Of a stretch of DNA of 64,000 nucleotides, positions 38,962 to 50,693 are shown one piece after another (positions within the stretch are counted from its first letter, which is position 1; each line of letters starts with the position of its first letter). The stretch comes from Acanthochlamys bracteata. Lineage: Eukaryota > Streptophyta > Magnoliopsida > Pandanales > Velloziaceae. The stretch spans positions 9,796,001 through 9,860,000 of the forward strand of contig CM034127.1 in the NCBI GenBank assembly GCA_019914995.1, in the 5' to 3' direction. Under the pieces are notes generated by a model. It had not been told where the DNA came from. It searched no databases and saw nothing but the letters and a program-made list of their open reading frames with translations. The position numbers were made by a program, and so were the translations under genes.

Positions 38962-41044
38962 CAAAAAGAAAAGACATGCCCGACCTGCAAGATTGTTCCG
39001 TAATTGCAATTCGTCAATGGCAATTGAAGAGAACCAGAATCCATCATGCTAATATAATCTGTCAAATTTAAGACAACCTCCCCAAGTATCGTGGGCCTTG
39101 CAGAACTCTGCAAAACAAGTCCAAAAAGAATAGGATTAAGAAACCACGAAAGACATGCTTAAATGGATCTTTAGTACGCATGCAGTTATAGTGAAAATCA
39201 TATGTCGCACCACGGAAACTACAATCTTATAAACACATTCTTCAAGCTCCTTTGATGCCTTATCTCGGCAAAAAAATATAGGATATGATAATGTGTCAGT
39301 CCATTGACAAGTTCCACCACGCGCTACAGATTTTCCAGATTTCGCAACTGTCTTTCCAGTCTCTGTTGAGACAATAGAAAGAAACAGCTTGTCCCATCCT
39401 TGAGGAACCTGCTTTAACAAAATAACAAGTAAGGATAAGTGTTTGCTGTAAAGAAAGTGGCATTACAAACAGAAGAAAAATACACAGATAAAGAGAAACG
39501 GATATCCCTAACAAAACAAGCTAGCATAGCCAGGACCTCCATAACAAAAAGGCCATTTCTCACAGAAGACCATAAAACAGCATTTCTTGAGGTCATTTTT
39601 TCTTTATTTGTAATAATGTTAGCCAGAAATTTCAAATGTCAAGCTCCTTTCAGCAAGCTAGAAACCATCTCTTATCGATGATTTCACAGTTCACCTTATC
39701 CACCAAAACATGAGATGACTATCTTGATAAAATATCAAATCCTTAAGACAAAGACTTTATTCAATTATTAAGGATATGTACTCTGATACATATTATTGTG
39801 AGCATGTGACTAAATAAATATGCAAATTAAAGGCGTTATTCTTATAAATAGGATCAAGGGAGGCTTATAAAGGCTTGGTCCGAGACTCTAAAGAATTGCT
39901 CGTTTGGTAATAGTCTAACTAGGTAGATCCTTCTTAACAGAGTTGTAGCCAATCCCACATAGTAGGATAAGGCTTAGCTGTGATAAAGAAATAAAGTCAG
40001 GCACGAAGCCTGATAAATTGATCATTGACGAACTTGTGCACACATGAGACAGAGAGCATTCTGGTGTGTCAAACAAAAAACGGTGAGCTACTTATTTTCT
40101 TCGCATAAAGAGAATAAAAGAAGGAAGAGATGCATACAGTTATTGTCAAGGATCAATGATTACTATAAATAAACCTACTGACATTAACATGAAGTGAGTG
40201 GAAGCACAATAGGAACTCGTGGTACTAGTGCAAGGCAATGAAACCTCGGGTACAATTATAACCTAGTCAGGAGGAGAGACCTAATCAAACCCTCCAAGAA
40301 CTCAAATGCAACTCATTAAAACTCAAACGTAACTCCATATTGATGTAGATTTTATACTACAATCACTCAACCTCAAAACTAAAACCCAAATGCACTAGAC
40401 TTTGCGCTTCCGACTTTTTTATCTTGTTATTTGGCTTTTCCTAATCGTGATTCTCTTCTTCCCATATACATCATTGCCTACTAAGTTGGAAATCCAACAT
40501 CCGCAGTATATATACCTCCATTACATTCAATAAAGTTTAGTACAATTATACTAGCAACCTTGCACTATCCCATTCACTCTCCTACTCCTTACTCCTCTGA
40601 AAATCATGTAATATCACAACCTTCCAAGGGAGATATGGTATTAACTGAGCCTGAGCTTAAAAAGATTTTCAGCATCTCTAACTAGAGAAGTAAGAAATAA
40701 ATATAAGAAACGAAAACATAACATAATCTAATGAATGTTCTAACTCACTACTAACATAAGGAGATAAAATTCTAATTTCACTACTAACATAAGGAGATAA
40801 TCATTCCAAAAGAAAAAATCCATAATGGCGAAACAGATACATGAATCTTAAGACTAAAGGCAACAAAAAAAGGGGTAGTTGGAATGAAGCTTCTTCTTTT
40901 CGCTAATAAACAGCAGCACCAATACGTAAAAAGCAAATGGATTAAAAAGATGACCTGTAAAGCAATGAATTGGGAGAACTTGAATTCATGTTTCTCTCCC
41001 GGCGACCTATCCCCCGCTGTTTTCTGCCGATTTAATTTAAACAT
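30919..41044 (-). CDS. NT-C2 domain, long coiled-coil protein (myosin heavy-chain-related type), 1391 aa
   Basis: Eight exons, all GT-AG and in phase: 41044-40955, 39408-39211, 39107-38985, 37673-37636, 37553-37382, 36572-33384, 32455-32316, 31144-30919. Residues 1-150 form an NT-C2 (EEIG1/EHBP1-type) domain, a presumed membrane or protein-binding C2 fold: MFKLNRQKTAGDRSP, HEFKFSQFIALQVPQGWDKL, CQWTDTL, then ILGEVVLNL and LTNCNYGTILQVRIQCL. A Ser-rich linker follows (about 150-310, SDVSDNMSKRSGGSFSSN and ASGSHRSSDSGGSS). From about 315 (LETAEEAFEELRDEAKMW) to near 1370 nearly all of the protein is Glu/Lys/Leu-rich heptad-type coiled coil, most of it in one 3.2-kb exon. It ends KKDRRWFT. Relatives include Arabidopsis At1g63300 and At5g41140, called myosin heavy-chain-related; no motor domain is present. 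The start was chosen at MFKL, the family's usual N-terminus, not the upstream in-frame Met. Confidence 0.92.
31691..31981. repeat. Diverged tandem duplication in intron 7 of the NT-C2 gene
   Basis: Two direct copies, about 31691-31834 and 31851-31981, with a period of 160 bp. Both start ATAGAGAGTAAT and share TTCAAAGTGGGCTATAA, TTATTCCTA(A)TGGTTTTC and GTAAACAGTCA. They have many substitutions and small indels. Non-coding. Confidence 0.8.
38917..38961. repeat. TA/CA microsatellite in intron 3 of the NT-C2 gene
   Basis: About 18 TA units followed by about 5 AC units. On the gene's strand it lies a few dozen bases downstream of the exon 3 donor. It is likely to vary in length between individuals. 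Confidence 0.9.
40746..40800. repeat. Short direct repeat in intron 1 of the NT-C2 gene
   Basis: Two exact 22-bp copies, 40746-40767 and 40779-40800, each containing CTACTAACATAAGGAG, with a period of 33 bp. Confidence 0.85.
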
Positions 41045-43069
41045 TTCCTCCTCCCAAAAATATCTCGATCCAAATTTCACAGAAATCTTAAAAACCAACA
41101 ATGAAGAAAATCAATCAACACAAATCTATCCCCATCTTCATTTCCATCGATCGATATCGATCAATCTCCATGTTTTTTCTTTCATCTATTTTAGTGGAAA
41201 GCTTCTGTCAGCTTCACAACACGCCTGATAGAGATCCCATTCTCTTTTTCTTCTTCTTTAGCTTTTTTTAGGGATTTTTCTTAATTATTATTTTTATATA
41301 TTTTAAGTTGTCGTTAATTGAAAAAGAATATAAATTAAATAAAAGGAAGTTAGAGATTCACTGGCATCAATTGATCTGCTGTAATAATATGTATAACAAA
41401 CATATTAAAACCTTGTAACGTATTGACACGTACAATATAATGAATAGACGTGATCTTTTATAGGTGATGGAGCGTATTTGGTGGAATCGATCTTGCAAAG
41501 GATCATGGTGGGCATGTGAGAGCAAGCCCGTGTCAGAACATGGTCCCACATGCTTCGAATTCTTCCTAGTCACGGACAAAAACAACAAGCCCTCGTAAGA
41601 AGATTGCTTTCCTTGCTTATAACCATGGCATGGCTTTCGGAATATTTTTTTTTAAAAGGTCAAACATATTATACAAAAAATTTAATTTAATAAATTACAT
41701 ATTGTTAGAATAACTACACATATTTTTTTACAGAAATAAATTTTTTTCAGCTACCCAAGACGTACCTATAGAAGTTCATTGAAGCAAAAACAAACTTCTT
41801 TTTCTGAGAACAAACAAAGAAGGATAAGTATAGCTTTTGTATATGATAGTATTTTGAATTATAAAGACTCTTAAATATACTTATTATAAAAAAATTTCTG
41901 AAATAAAAAATATTTTAATTATTTTTAAAAATAAGCTTAATATTTTTTATCAAATAATAATAATTATATATATACAGTATTATATGATATAAAATTCATA
42001 TGTTTTTTTAAATAAATATTTATAAAAAATTATTGAGATAAGTGAGAATTTTTGGAGACCGCCAAACATCTCAGAAATATGTTGTTAAGGTCGATAGTTA
42101 TTACATGTGAACATTTTCAGCAAACCAAATTAATTGGACATGGAAACCAATGACTTTAAATGAGTGCATGACATGAGTGGAACACAACACAATTAGTCAT
42201 CATCATTTTAATAAATACTGTCCTGTCTGGTTCTGCACTGGCTATCAGGTTTGGCTACTTGCACAAAATTTGCATAGTTGGTGTCTGAGTTGCGAACGTT
42301 AGAAGCTTTGGATTCCTGACCTTTGATATCTGGATTTATATTACCCTATTACAGCTTGCAAGCTTTTATGAGTTTTGATATGAAATTCTTATTTTTGGCT
42401 ATGGAGCCAGTTATTATATCTGCATGACCTATGGATAGGGATTTTTTTTCTGAATGCAGGGGTGATGGGTGATGAAGGTGAGTTCCGCAGATGAGCCCAT
42501 CAACATAATAACAGAATCTGGTCCAATAAGGTTTTAGCCACGTTGGACGAATCTGGCCCAACAGGTTATAAGTTAATACGATGGCCTTATAAAAACCTTT
42601 TCAGTCAAAAAATTTCTGAAGCTGAAATCAGTATATATATATATATATATTTAGAGCTTGCTTTAGCAAGTGGTTTTTATCAAGTTGTTTTTTCCTAGCT
42701 GTTTCTCGGAGCCAATGGAGCATTTCCTCCCTGCACTTCGTTTGTCCTATATATAAAAGTGATCCTCATTCTATGAATTTTTTTGCACCAATTTGATATA
42801 ATTATGTATATTACTATTAAAATAGCTTTTTTAAAGTTAAAAAGTCGAACTCTATTTTTTAGCTCCAAAATAAACTTTATTTTAAAAAAAGTTTTTATTA
42901 TAATCACTCATAAGCGTATTTTAAAGGACTAGTGAAACGTTTACCGTAAATATTCACATTTGTATGTAAATAAAAAATTTTGTGTTCTACAATTTTTATT
43001 TAGAGTATGGAAGGCATATTTCAAAAAGATCAACTACAACAATATAATTATAAATATTCACATTTATGT
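41045..43069. other. NT-C2 gene upstream region and intergenic
   Basis: The first few hundred bases are the presumed 5' UTR and promoter of the NT-C2 gene. The rest is AT-rich. It holds a TA run near 42632-42650 and, at about 42800-42935, an AT-rich element-like stretch ending in CATAAGCGTATTTTAAAGGAC. No gene was recognised. Confidence 0.35.
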
Positions 43070-44763
43070 GACTATAGTAATTTCATTATTAGATTATGTG
43101 GGCTTATATATAGGCTCATTTTATTTATTAGTTAGACCTTTATAATTAGCTATATATATAGCTATTGAATGTAAAATAATCATCAACTAATATCATCAAT
43201 TTTATTTTTTTTTTTCTCAATTCGTTTTATAGTATCAGAGCTATTCGATATTCAGAATTTTTTCAAGTTTCAATTTAATTAGATTTTATTTTATTTTTTT
43301 CATCAAATTAAAAAAAATAATTTTGGTCCAGTCTTTAATCAATATGACCATTTCTTATTTTTATTGTTAGAAGTCTGGTCATCTTGTGGATAGTTATTTT
43401 AACTTTATCCATATTTATTTTCATAATATTGGAAGTAATTAAAAGCAAAAAAAAAAAAATTTCTCAATTTGCTCTCAAAATTCTCAAACACATATCGTTG
43501 ATAGTGCACCGGCAGCTCATCAGATCTCTCATACTTTTTCAGATATTAAATATAATATTATTTAATTAGAGCTCTAACTTCAACAACAGTATTTATTTGT
43601 TGGTTTCTCTACATCTGTATTTTTTGCCTATCCACATATGTCTTTTTTTTGGATATTAGATTTTAGTACTTTTAATCACATAACTTCGAATGAGTCTTTA
43701 TTATCCAAAACTATATCTTTGTCATCATATTTTTTATTCCTACAAACAGCCGATGGTTCTCAAAATCACTCCTTATTTTTACGATCCTCATCGCGGGGGA
43801 GGGTGTTTCTGTTATTATATATAGATGATATGATTATAATAGGAGATAATTCAGCAAGAATAACAACAACTCAAAAACATCTTCATTAGTAATTTCAGAT
43901 GAAAAATCTTGATCACTTACGTTATTTTTAAGATTAGAGATTGCTCAGAATGATAGAGGTATTCTTATTTCTAACAAAAATATATCTCAGATATTATTGG
44001 ATCAACAGATATATTGGATAGTAAAATAGTTGACACTTTTATGGAGTTTCATGTGAAACTTCGTCCCATTGATAATGAGCCTTTCGTAGATCCTAATCGG
44101 TACAGACGATTAGTTGTTCAGCTTGTATATTTTTTTTTGACAAAGCCGAATATTTCTCATTCAATTAGTATTATATGCAGTTTGTCTTTACACTTTCGAT
44201 CAGTACATTATAGTGCTTTACTTCGGATTCTCACATATCTTTGAAGTATGATTACTCGTTCATTTTTATATCTTCTACATCAAATTTGAAGCTTAAAGTC
44301 TTTTCAGATACAGACTGGGTAGGTGATCCAACCACCAGACGATCTATTATAGGTTTTTGTTTATTTCTTGGTGACTCGTTGATCTCGTGACGTAGTAAGA
44401 AATATGCGATAGTTGTATATTTTTTTACAGAAGCAGAGTAAAGAGATATGGCTAATACTAATAGAGAGATTATTTCTGTGCGTAGATTGCTATCTGATAT
44501 GAGCATTACACTTATAGAATCTACACTTTTATACTGTAATAAACGAAGTGTTATTCAGATTGTGAACAATCCAACTTTTTATGAACGGACGAAACATATT
44601 GAGATTGATTGTCATTTTATTCTTAAGCATTTTCTATCAAGCACTATTTTTTTTACCATATATGACTTCTACTAATCAACTAATTAATTTTTTTACAAAG
44701 GCACACTCCATACCGAGATTTCAGATATTATTGAATAAACTAATATTGCTTGACCCTTCATGA
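43070..44763 (+). mobile_element. Second, decayed Ty1/copia relic related to the first
   Basis: A primer-binding-site-like TAGTATCAGAGCT is at 43230-43242, with LTR-like sequence upstream from about 43070 (approximate). A gag zinc-knuckle trace (KSGHLVDSYF) is at about 43368-43400. A protease-region remnant, SFFWILDFSTFNHITS, is at 43640-43690, where the catalytic DSGA-type motif is lost. This joins directly to reverse transcriptase at about 43755 (QNHSLFLRSSSRGRV then YIDDM near 43817), so integrase and the first part of reverse transcriptase are missing. RNase H follows: KLRPIDNEPFVDPNRYRRLV, DTDWVGDPTTRRS, then REIISVRRLL and HIEIDCHF, ending LILLDPS. It has frameshifts and stops. The sequence is close to the 14.8-16.9 kb element, so both belong to one family. 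No 3' LTR was found. Confidence 0.85.
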
Positions 44764-46140
44764 TTTTTTAAAATAATTTATAATATTTATTTAAAAATTT
44801 AGAAAGTATAAAAAATTACACATAATAAATCTTTTTACTATTATAATTTAAATTAAAAATACTAAAATTCGTTTATTAAAATAAAATAAAAATATTTTTA
44901 TTTTAAAATTTTTATTTATAAGCACTCTAAAACAGCTCCTATGATATCCCATATTTTATTGTATTATAATTTGTCTTATGTTGAACTTTACAAATTAAAA
45001 TGCTTTTATTGACATTAAATAACTTATGTGCAAAAACAAATTGTTTTATTAATGTAATTATGATATGATATTAAGTGGGACGTATAGAATTTGTGCTAAT
45101 TAATTAAAGTGTGATAGTAGATTTTGTAGTGAACTTTCTCATGAATGATTCAAACCATACAACCAGAAACTTAAAGAGGTTGACCGGTGGATGTTGAAAC
45201 TTGCACATCTAATAACATTGAAGGGTAGTTGTAAAGTTGAACAAGGTCAATAATGTTAACCTCTTTAAAGAGAAGTGATGATACTTCACTGTTTTTTGTT
45301 TGATTTCTCTTTGGCACCTGCACTCCAGCAGCAGCTTCCAGTCCACTGTTCAACAAACTCTTTATAAATATTTGCTGCTTAAAGCATATTTATATTTTGA
45401 ATTTTTATTTAACTGAAATTTAATTTCAATAAAAATTTAATTTCATATAAATAAAACACGCAATTAATATGTTTGCCTTTTCATTTCAGGTGTTTTATTC
45501 AAATAACTAATTTTTTGTGAGTTCCAAAACAGTACTGTTTTGACTTACTTCAATCTGAGTGCATAATTTATTGTTTGGCCTTAACGAAAAAGCATGCTTT
45601 GTCAGGTATGCATAGGAAAGATGGGAGGCACTGATTTGGGTTCTCACTTACTAGAAACGCCTAAACAGAGGGACAGCGACTGACGTTTTTCCGACTAACA
45701 ACTATAAGCCGGATAATCAATGAGACGCCAAAGTAGCTAAGGGTGTGTTTTTTTAATTAAAATAAATTATTTATTATAAATAAAATTATTTAAAATGAGC
45801 TTAATTTTATGTTTTTTATAAAAGAGGTAATTTGTTATATCTTTTAGCTAAAAATGAACTGAAAATGATTTTTCTAATAGAAAAACCCAAATGTAAATAG
45901 GAAAATAATGCACTTAAAGTTGCTTTTTTTTGGTTTAGAATTGTTTAAAATGAGATATTTTTAAAAATAATTTTTGAATAATTCTTTAAAATAATAATAC
46001 TTTTTGTTTAATTTTAAAAAGTAATAATTATAGAAATTATGAATATTTATGAAGTGCAACTTACGTACGCTATTCAAAAATTTATAAATGTTATATTATA
46101 CTGTAAAAAAATTTAGTAAATAACCAAACAACTCTTTTGC
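44764..46140. other. AT-rich intergenic with element ends
   Basis: The copia relic ends abruptly into AT-rich DNA. Its far end (44915-44940) carries TTTATAAGCACTCTAAA, the exact reverse complement of the start of the element at 47149-47165. Another GGGTGTGTTT-type stretch lies at about 45743-46128, ending AACCAAACAACTC, with the look of a nonautonomous hAT-like element. No gene was seen. Confidence 0.4.
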
Positions 46141-46462
46141 ATTAATAAATGATATTGCAGACTTCATCGTCTCCGTTTTGACTACTAACAACTGTCCAAC
46201 CATTACGCTAGAATAAGGGCGTACTGTTTTACTCCGAAAATGATTTCTATATGTTTTTTTGTAATAGTATTTACTGTATTCTTATTTCCTAATACTCAAC
46301 ACTTAAAATTATTTCTCAAAAAATTGTTTTTTGCAATACTATACCTTTTCAAATTTTTATATTGTGGTTAGACTTTGGCACGGTGATTAAATTACCCTAG
46401 TATAGAGCGAGAAAAAGAGAAAACATAGCGATCACATCCAATTTTAAACAAGCAAAATTTTG
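46141..46462. repeat. Duplicated non-coding block, copy A
   Basis: Shares order and sequence with 47101-47673. Shared stretches include TATATGTTTTTTT, GTGGTTAGACTTTGGCA, CGAGAAAAAGAGAAAACATA and CAACAAGCAAAA-like ends. It is diverged by substitutions and small indels. The two copies are in direct orientation, about 1 kb apart. Confidence 0.8.
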
Positions 46463-47100
46463 CGTCGCTGATCTCCACTTCTCCGAAGTTTTCACGACTT
46501 CTTATGTTTTACCGCTCGTCGTTTTTGGGATCCAGTGTCAACAATCTATGCAGAACTCGATCGCTTGGAAATCTTAAGGCAAACAATAATGGCCGGATAC
46601 AGAGTAAAGAGCAAGGCTTGAGAAGGATATTAAGCTCAAGCGCTTGCATGAACAACGACTGAAGCTTCGATATTTATGACGACATAGTGGCGAGAAACAT
46701 CAGCAGGAGCAGTGGCGAGAAGCAACAGCCGTAAAGATCAAAGATCGGGAGTAAAATGTAGATTGAAGAAAAAACTAGCTAATGCCGAGCAATTTCATGA
46801 ATTTCATCATTTTGATTTTTTTTTTAATCAACGAAATTTACAACCAAACACACATATTTATTGTTTGTTTTTTTCAGCCTTCACCAGTTCGATCCGAATG
46901 GACGGTTCAATAGGTTGACTGAAAACCGTATAGATCAATCCGGGTCGTGACAGATCGATCATTTGAGCGATTTATTTGCAAACTCGGACCGATTTGATAT
47001 TTGGATCAACAATTTTTTGATCAATCCGGATGTTCCGATTTGGGTCTGACAATACTGGTTGAAATATATAATCGAACAACTCTTTGCTTTTTAGAAAATA

Positions 47101-47673
47101 AATAAATAGTATTCTAGACTTTATTGCTCCGCTTTGACTAAGAGGCTATTTAGAGTGCTTATAAAAAAACTTTTTTTATAATAGTAGTATTTTATTCTAT
47201 TTTAATAAATAAGATCTATTATTTTATTCTCAAAAAAATTTAAAAACAAATAATAAGAAAATTTTACTATATAAATTTTTTTATAATATCTAAAATATTA
47301 AATAGATACTGTATACTATTGTGAAAAAAATTTTAAAATATAAAATTTTAAAAAAAATTCATAATGAAAAACGTGACATTTCCTTAATAACAACTGTCTA
47401 ATCATTACAGTAGAATAAGAGTGTATTGTTTTACGCTCGAAATTAAATTCTATATGTTTTTTTTGCAATAGTATTTAATTATTTACTATATTCTTATTTT
47501 CTAAAAACTCAAAATTAAAATTATTTCTCAAAAAGTGGTCTCACGAAAAAACTATACCCTCCAAACTTTTATTATTGTGGTTAGACTTTGGCATGGTGAT
47601 TAATTTATCGTGGGGCGAGAAAAAGAGAAAACATACCGATCATATCAAATTTTCAACAAGCAAAAAATTCTCG
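47101..47673. repeat. Duplicated non-coding block, copy B (interrupted)
   Basis: Direct copy of 46141-46462. After CTTTGACTA it is interrupted by about 246 bp (47141-47386) absent from copy A, then resumes at TAACAACTGTCTAATCATTA. Confidence 0.8.
47141..47386. mobile_element. AT-rich insertion in copy B, nonautonomous element
   Basis: The insertion is defined by comparison with the uninterrupted copy A. It begins AGAGGCTATTTAGAGTGCTT and is almost pure AT inside. TTTAGAGTGCTTATAAA (47149-47165) recurs exactly, inverted, at 44915-44931, so the end is shared with another element. A clear terminal inverted repeat and target duplication could not be shown (CTA/TTA at the borders). Confidence 0.55.
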
Positions 47674-50478
47674 TAAAATTTTCAATTTATATGTTATATG
47701 AAATTGAAATTAAGTGCCGTAACACTGGAGATACAAATTTTAATAATTTAATAGTGACTAAATCAATTGCTAATTAAGAATTTACATATTCAATTTCAAA
47801 AGGAGAACATATGTGGACAATTACCATATGATTTAATTGAATTTTGGCTATGTTCTTCACAAATCAGAACAGCCACTGACTTTTATGCTATAGATATTCA
47901 TTTCGTGTATGTTTACTTTACTTAAAAGTACAGTTTTAATAAATAAAGTATTTAAAATAATTGATAAAAATAAGTTTAATTTCTTCACAAATTAGAAATA
48001 AAAAATTTACAGAAAAAATTAAATTAATAAATAATAAATAATTGCTTCATGTGTAGGGAGATGGTTCGTTAAGATATCCGGGATCTAATCAGCTGATAGT
48101 GCCAACTCTGTTTTCTTCTACCTACCTAAGTCCTGATTTAATTGAAGAGGTTGCAAACTAAAGACGAACGTTTAGTTAAATCCATGCATTAAAATTATTT
48201 CGTTCGAATTTAGGTGATATTGAAAAAATGTGGTCTTTTTAGGTGCCGTTTGTTTGTGCGTTTGAAAAACTGCTTATCAATTTTTCTCAATTTTTTTTTA
48301 TTTTATGTTTTTTAATACATATTTTTAAAATATATAAAAAATTTATTTAAAAATTTAATAAATGTAGAAAAATTCTACGAAATAAAATCTTTTTATTATA
48401 TATTTTTATTATTTTTTTAAAAATAAACAAAATAGAGCTTATATTTTGAAAAAAAAATATATTTTTTATTTCAAAAAAATTTTATTTCATAAGCATTACG
48501 AACCATCTCTGAGAGCGCCAAAGTTTTTGCGACTTCTTCTCCGGGTGGTTTGTCTAACAGAAGCATATCAACTTCTTTACTTCCAAAGCCTCTGACATCA
48601 TTATGGATATTCATATGGTCATGCTGGTAGGCTATGCAGCTCAACCTTCTTTAACACACCCAACCATATATATCCCAATCAACATGTTTAAGAAATTATT
48701 TAGCAATATTTATTGCACTATTTTTTTTTTTAAATAAATTTTTATATTTTTATAGTTTAAACGTATAGACAAATTATATATAGTACTATTTTTATATTCA
48801 AATATTTAAGAAAAAAGATTTCAAAATAAGCTATATTGTAAAAGAGTTTTTATTATTTTAAATAGTTTTAAACGTACCCTAATACTAGCTCACCAATTAC
48901 ACTTCTGAGTCATTTACTTATCAAAAAATAATTCAAAAATAATTTTAAAAAATAAACTCTTAAAAGTAAATAAAAAATAAATTTATAAAATAAATATCAC
49001 AATTATTTGAAAATAAGTTGATCGAAAGTATTTACTAACTTCAAAATAAACCTTACATGATTGATAAGTAGGTGCTATTTGGAAGAGTTTATAAGATACT
49101 TTTCATTAAAAAAATATCATATATATTTTAATAATTTTTACAGAAAATTTTAAACTAATTTAAAAATATTTTGATGAGAAAAAAAATTAAACTTATTATT
49201 CAAAATTTTTAAAATATTTTATTTTAAAAAATTTATTTTATAAGCCCGTAACCAACCGTCTATTCATCTTTTGCCACGTTAATGTATGACCAATGAAATC
49301 TCAATTTAGACTAAAAGATTTTGGAAAATTTATAGTTTCGATGTGTTTTAAATATCTGTAATTTTATTTTTTCTCGTCAAATTTTAAATTTCGAATAGTT
49401 CATATATTTCAATTATATAAAAAATTCAAAACTTCATTTTTATATTCAGAATTCTAGTTTTAATTTTTTTATTTGTACACTCTCAATACAACTATATATT
49501 TTAATTTTCAACATATTTTTAAAATCTATTGAAACATAAATACTGAATTTTACTTTCACTTTATTTTTTAAAAAATTTTATTTTTTTTTTATTTTTTATA
49601 AAATTTAATTATGGATGTTTAAAATACTGTACTTCGGTCTTCACGCAATTTGCGTCGTTGAAGTTTAAAATTATAAAGGAAAAAGTGTGTTAAACAACAA
49701 ATGAAATTAAGATTTTTTTTTTCTTTCACATATCTTGTTCTCTACAGGTGGCTTCGCTCACCCAACCCCAAACTGTCTCCCTTTTTTTTTTTTCTTTCCC
49801 TTCACTTCTTCATAAGTCGCACAAAAAATAATTTCAAAACAAATCAGCTGATCGATATAGATAGCCTACACTACCATACCACTATTCTGTTCTCTTTTAC
49901 TGTTCTCCTCTATTTCTGTTGGCCAATTTTCCATCTTCTCCCATTCTATAGCTAAAAGCTAGCTCTGCAAATTAATCCAACATCTGTAGTAGCAGTAGTA
50001 GTGTCCGAAATCTTTAGCTACATATAAAAGCCTTCTCTCTATCGATCTCCCTCTGATCATTAACTGCTACAACTTTTAATTTGAAGTTTGCATGTAGAAT
50101 TAGGTTTTTTTTCTAAAATTTCTTTTTTAGTATAGTCACTCATTCAGTGGGGATGATTTCTGTCTCGTTCTAGCTATTTCTCTCATTTCTTTTCTTTTTG
50201 CGTTTTGATCTCATGATTCACAATCTCCCCAACGACCTCTGCCGGCATTAATGTTTATTCACCACAATTTCAACAGTCTTTGCGTGCTCTAACTCTATAG
50301 AGCACTATTTCTTTCTCCATTTTATTCATATAATCAATCAATACTAGTTTGTGCTTAAGCAATCAAATGTGCTAATCTCAAAATGAGAAAGCAGTCTAGT
50401 AGGGCAGCTGGGAGAAAGAATCAAGAACAGAAACAAGTCTGGCGAATTTAATGCGTCTGTTCATCTCCACCACCCTTC
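47674..50478. other. AT-rich intergenic with two element-like segments
   Basis: No gene was recognised. Two AT-rich segments have short GC-bearing, loosely inverted ends: about 48240-48510 (GGTGCCGTTTGTTTG...GCTTATCAA to CATAAGCATTACGAACCATC) and about 49068-49262 (GGTGCTATTTGG...TTATAAG to CTTATAAGCCCGTAACCAACC strands). The last 1 kb is upstream of the CYP86A gene. Confidence 0.4.
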
Positions 50479-50693
50479 TATAAAGTCCCTCACCTTCCCT
50501 TTTATCTCTTCACGCTCTCACTGATCGCTTCCATGATCTTTTATTAACCACAATCATTTCTTTGCTTGCTTGTTTCTTCCTTGCACTGTTCAGTACACTA
50601 ACAATTCACTACTCATACAGTCGTTTGTTTTGTTCATTATTGCCTTTTCAGTGTTTATAGCTAGTGCGTTGGGTAGCTAGAGATCGATCGTTA
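50479..50693 (+). promoter_or_regulatory. TATA box and leader of the CYP86A gene
   Basis: TATAAA at 50479-50484 within CTTCTATAAAGTCCC, a good plant TATA context. Transcription would start near 50510 and give a 5' UTR of about 180 nt. Confidence 0.5.

Noticed and set aside
38700-39113. ORFs reading Tyr-Ile repeats
   Set aside because: Translation of the TA microsatellite in an intron, not a protein.
50664-50693. Upstream extension of the CYP86A frame
   Set aside because: The extension begins with GTG, not ATG; the ATG at 50694 gives the usual CYP86A N-terminus.
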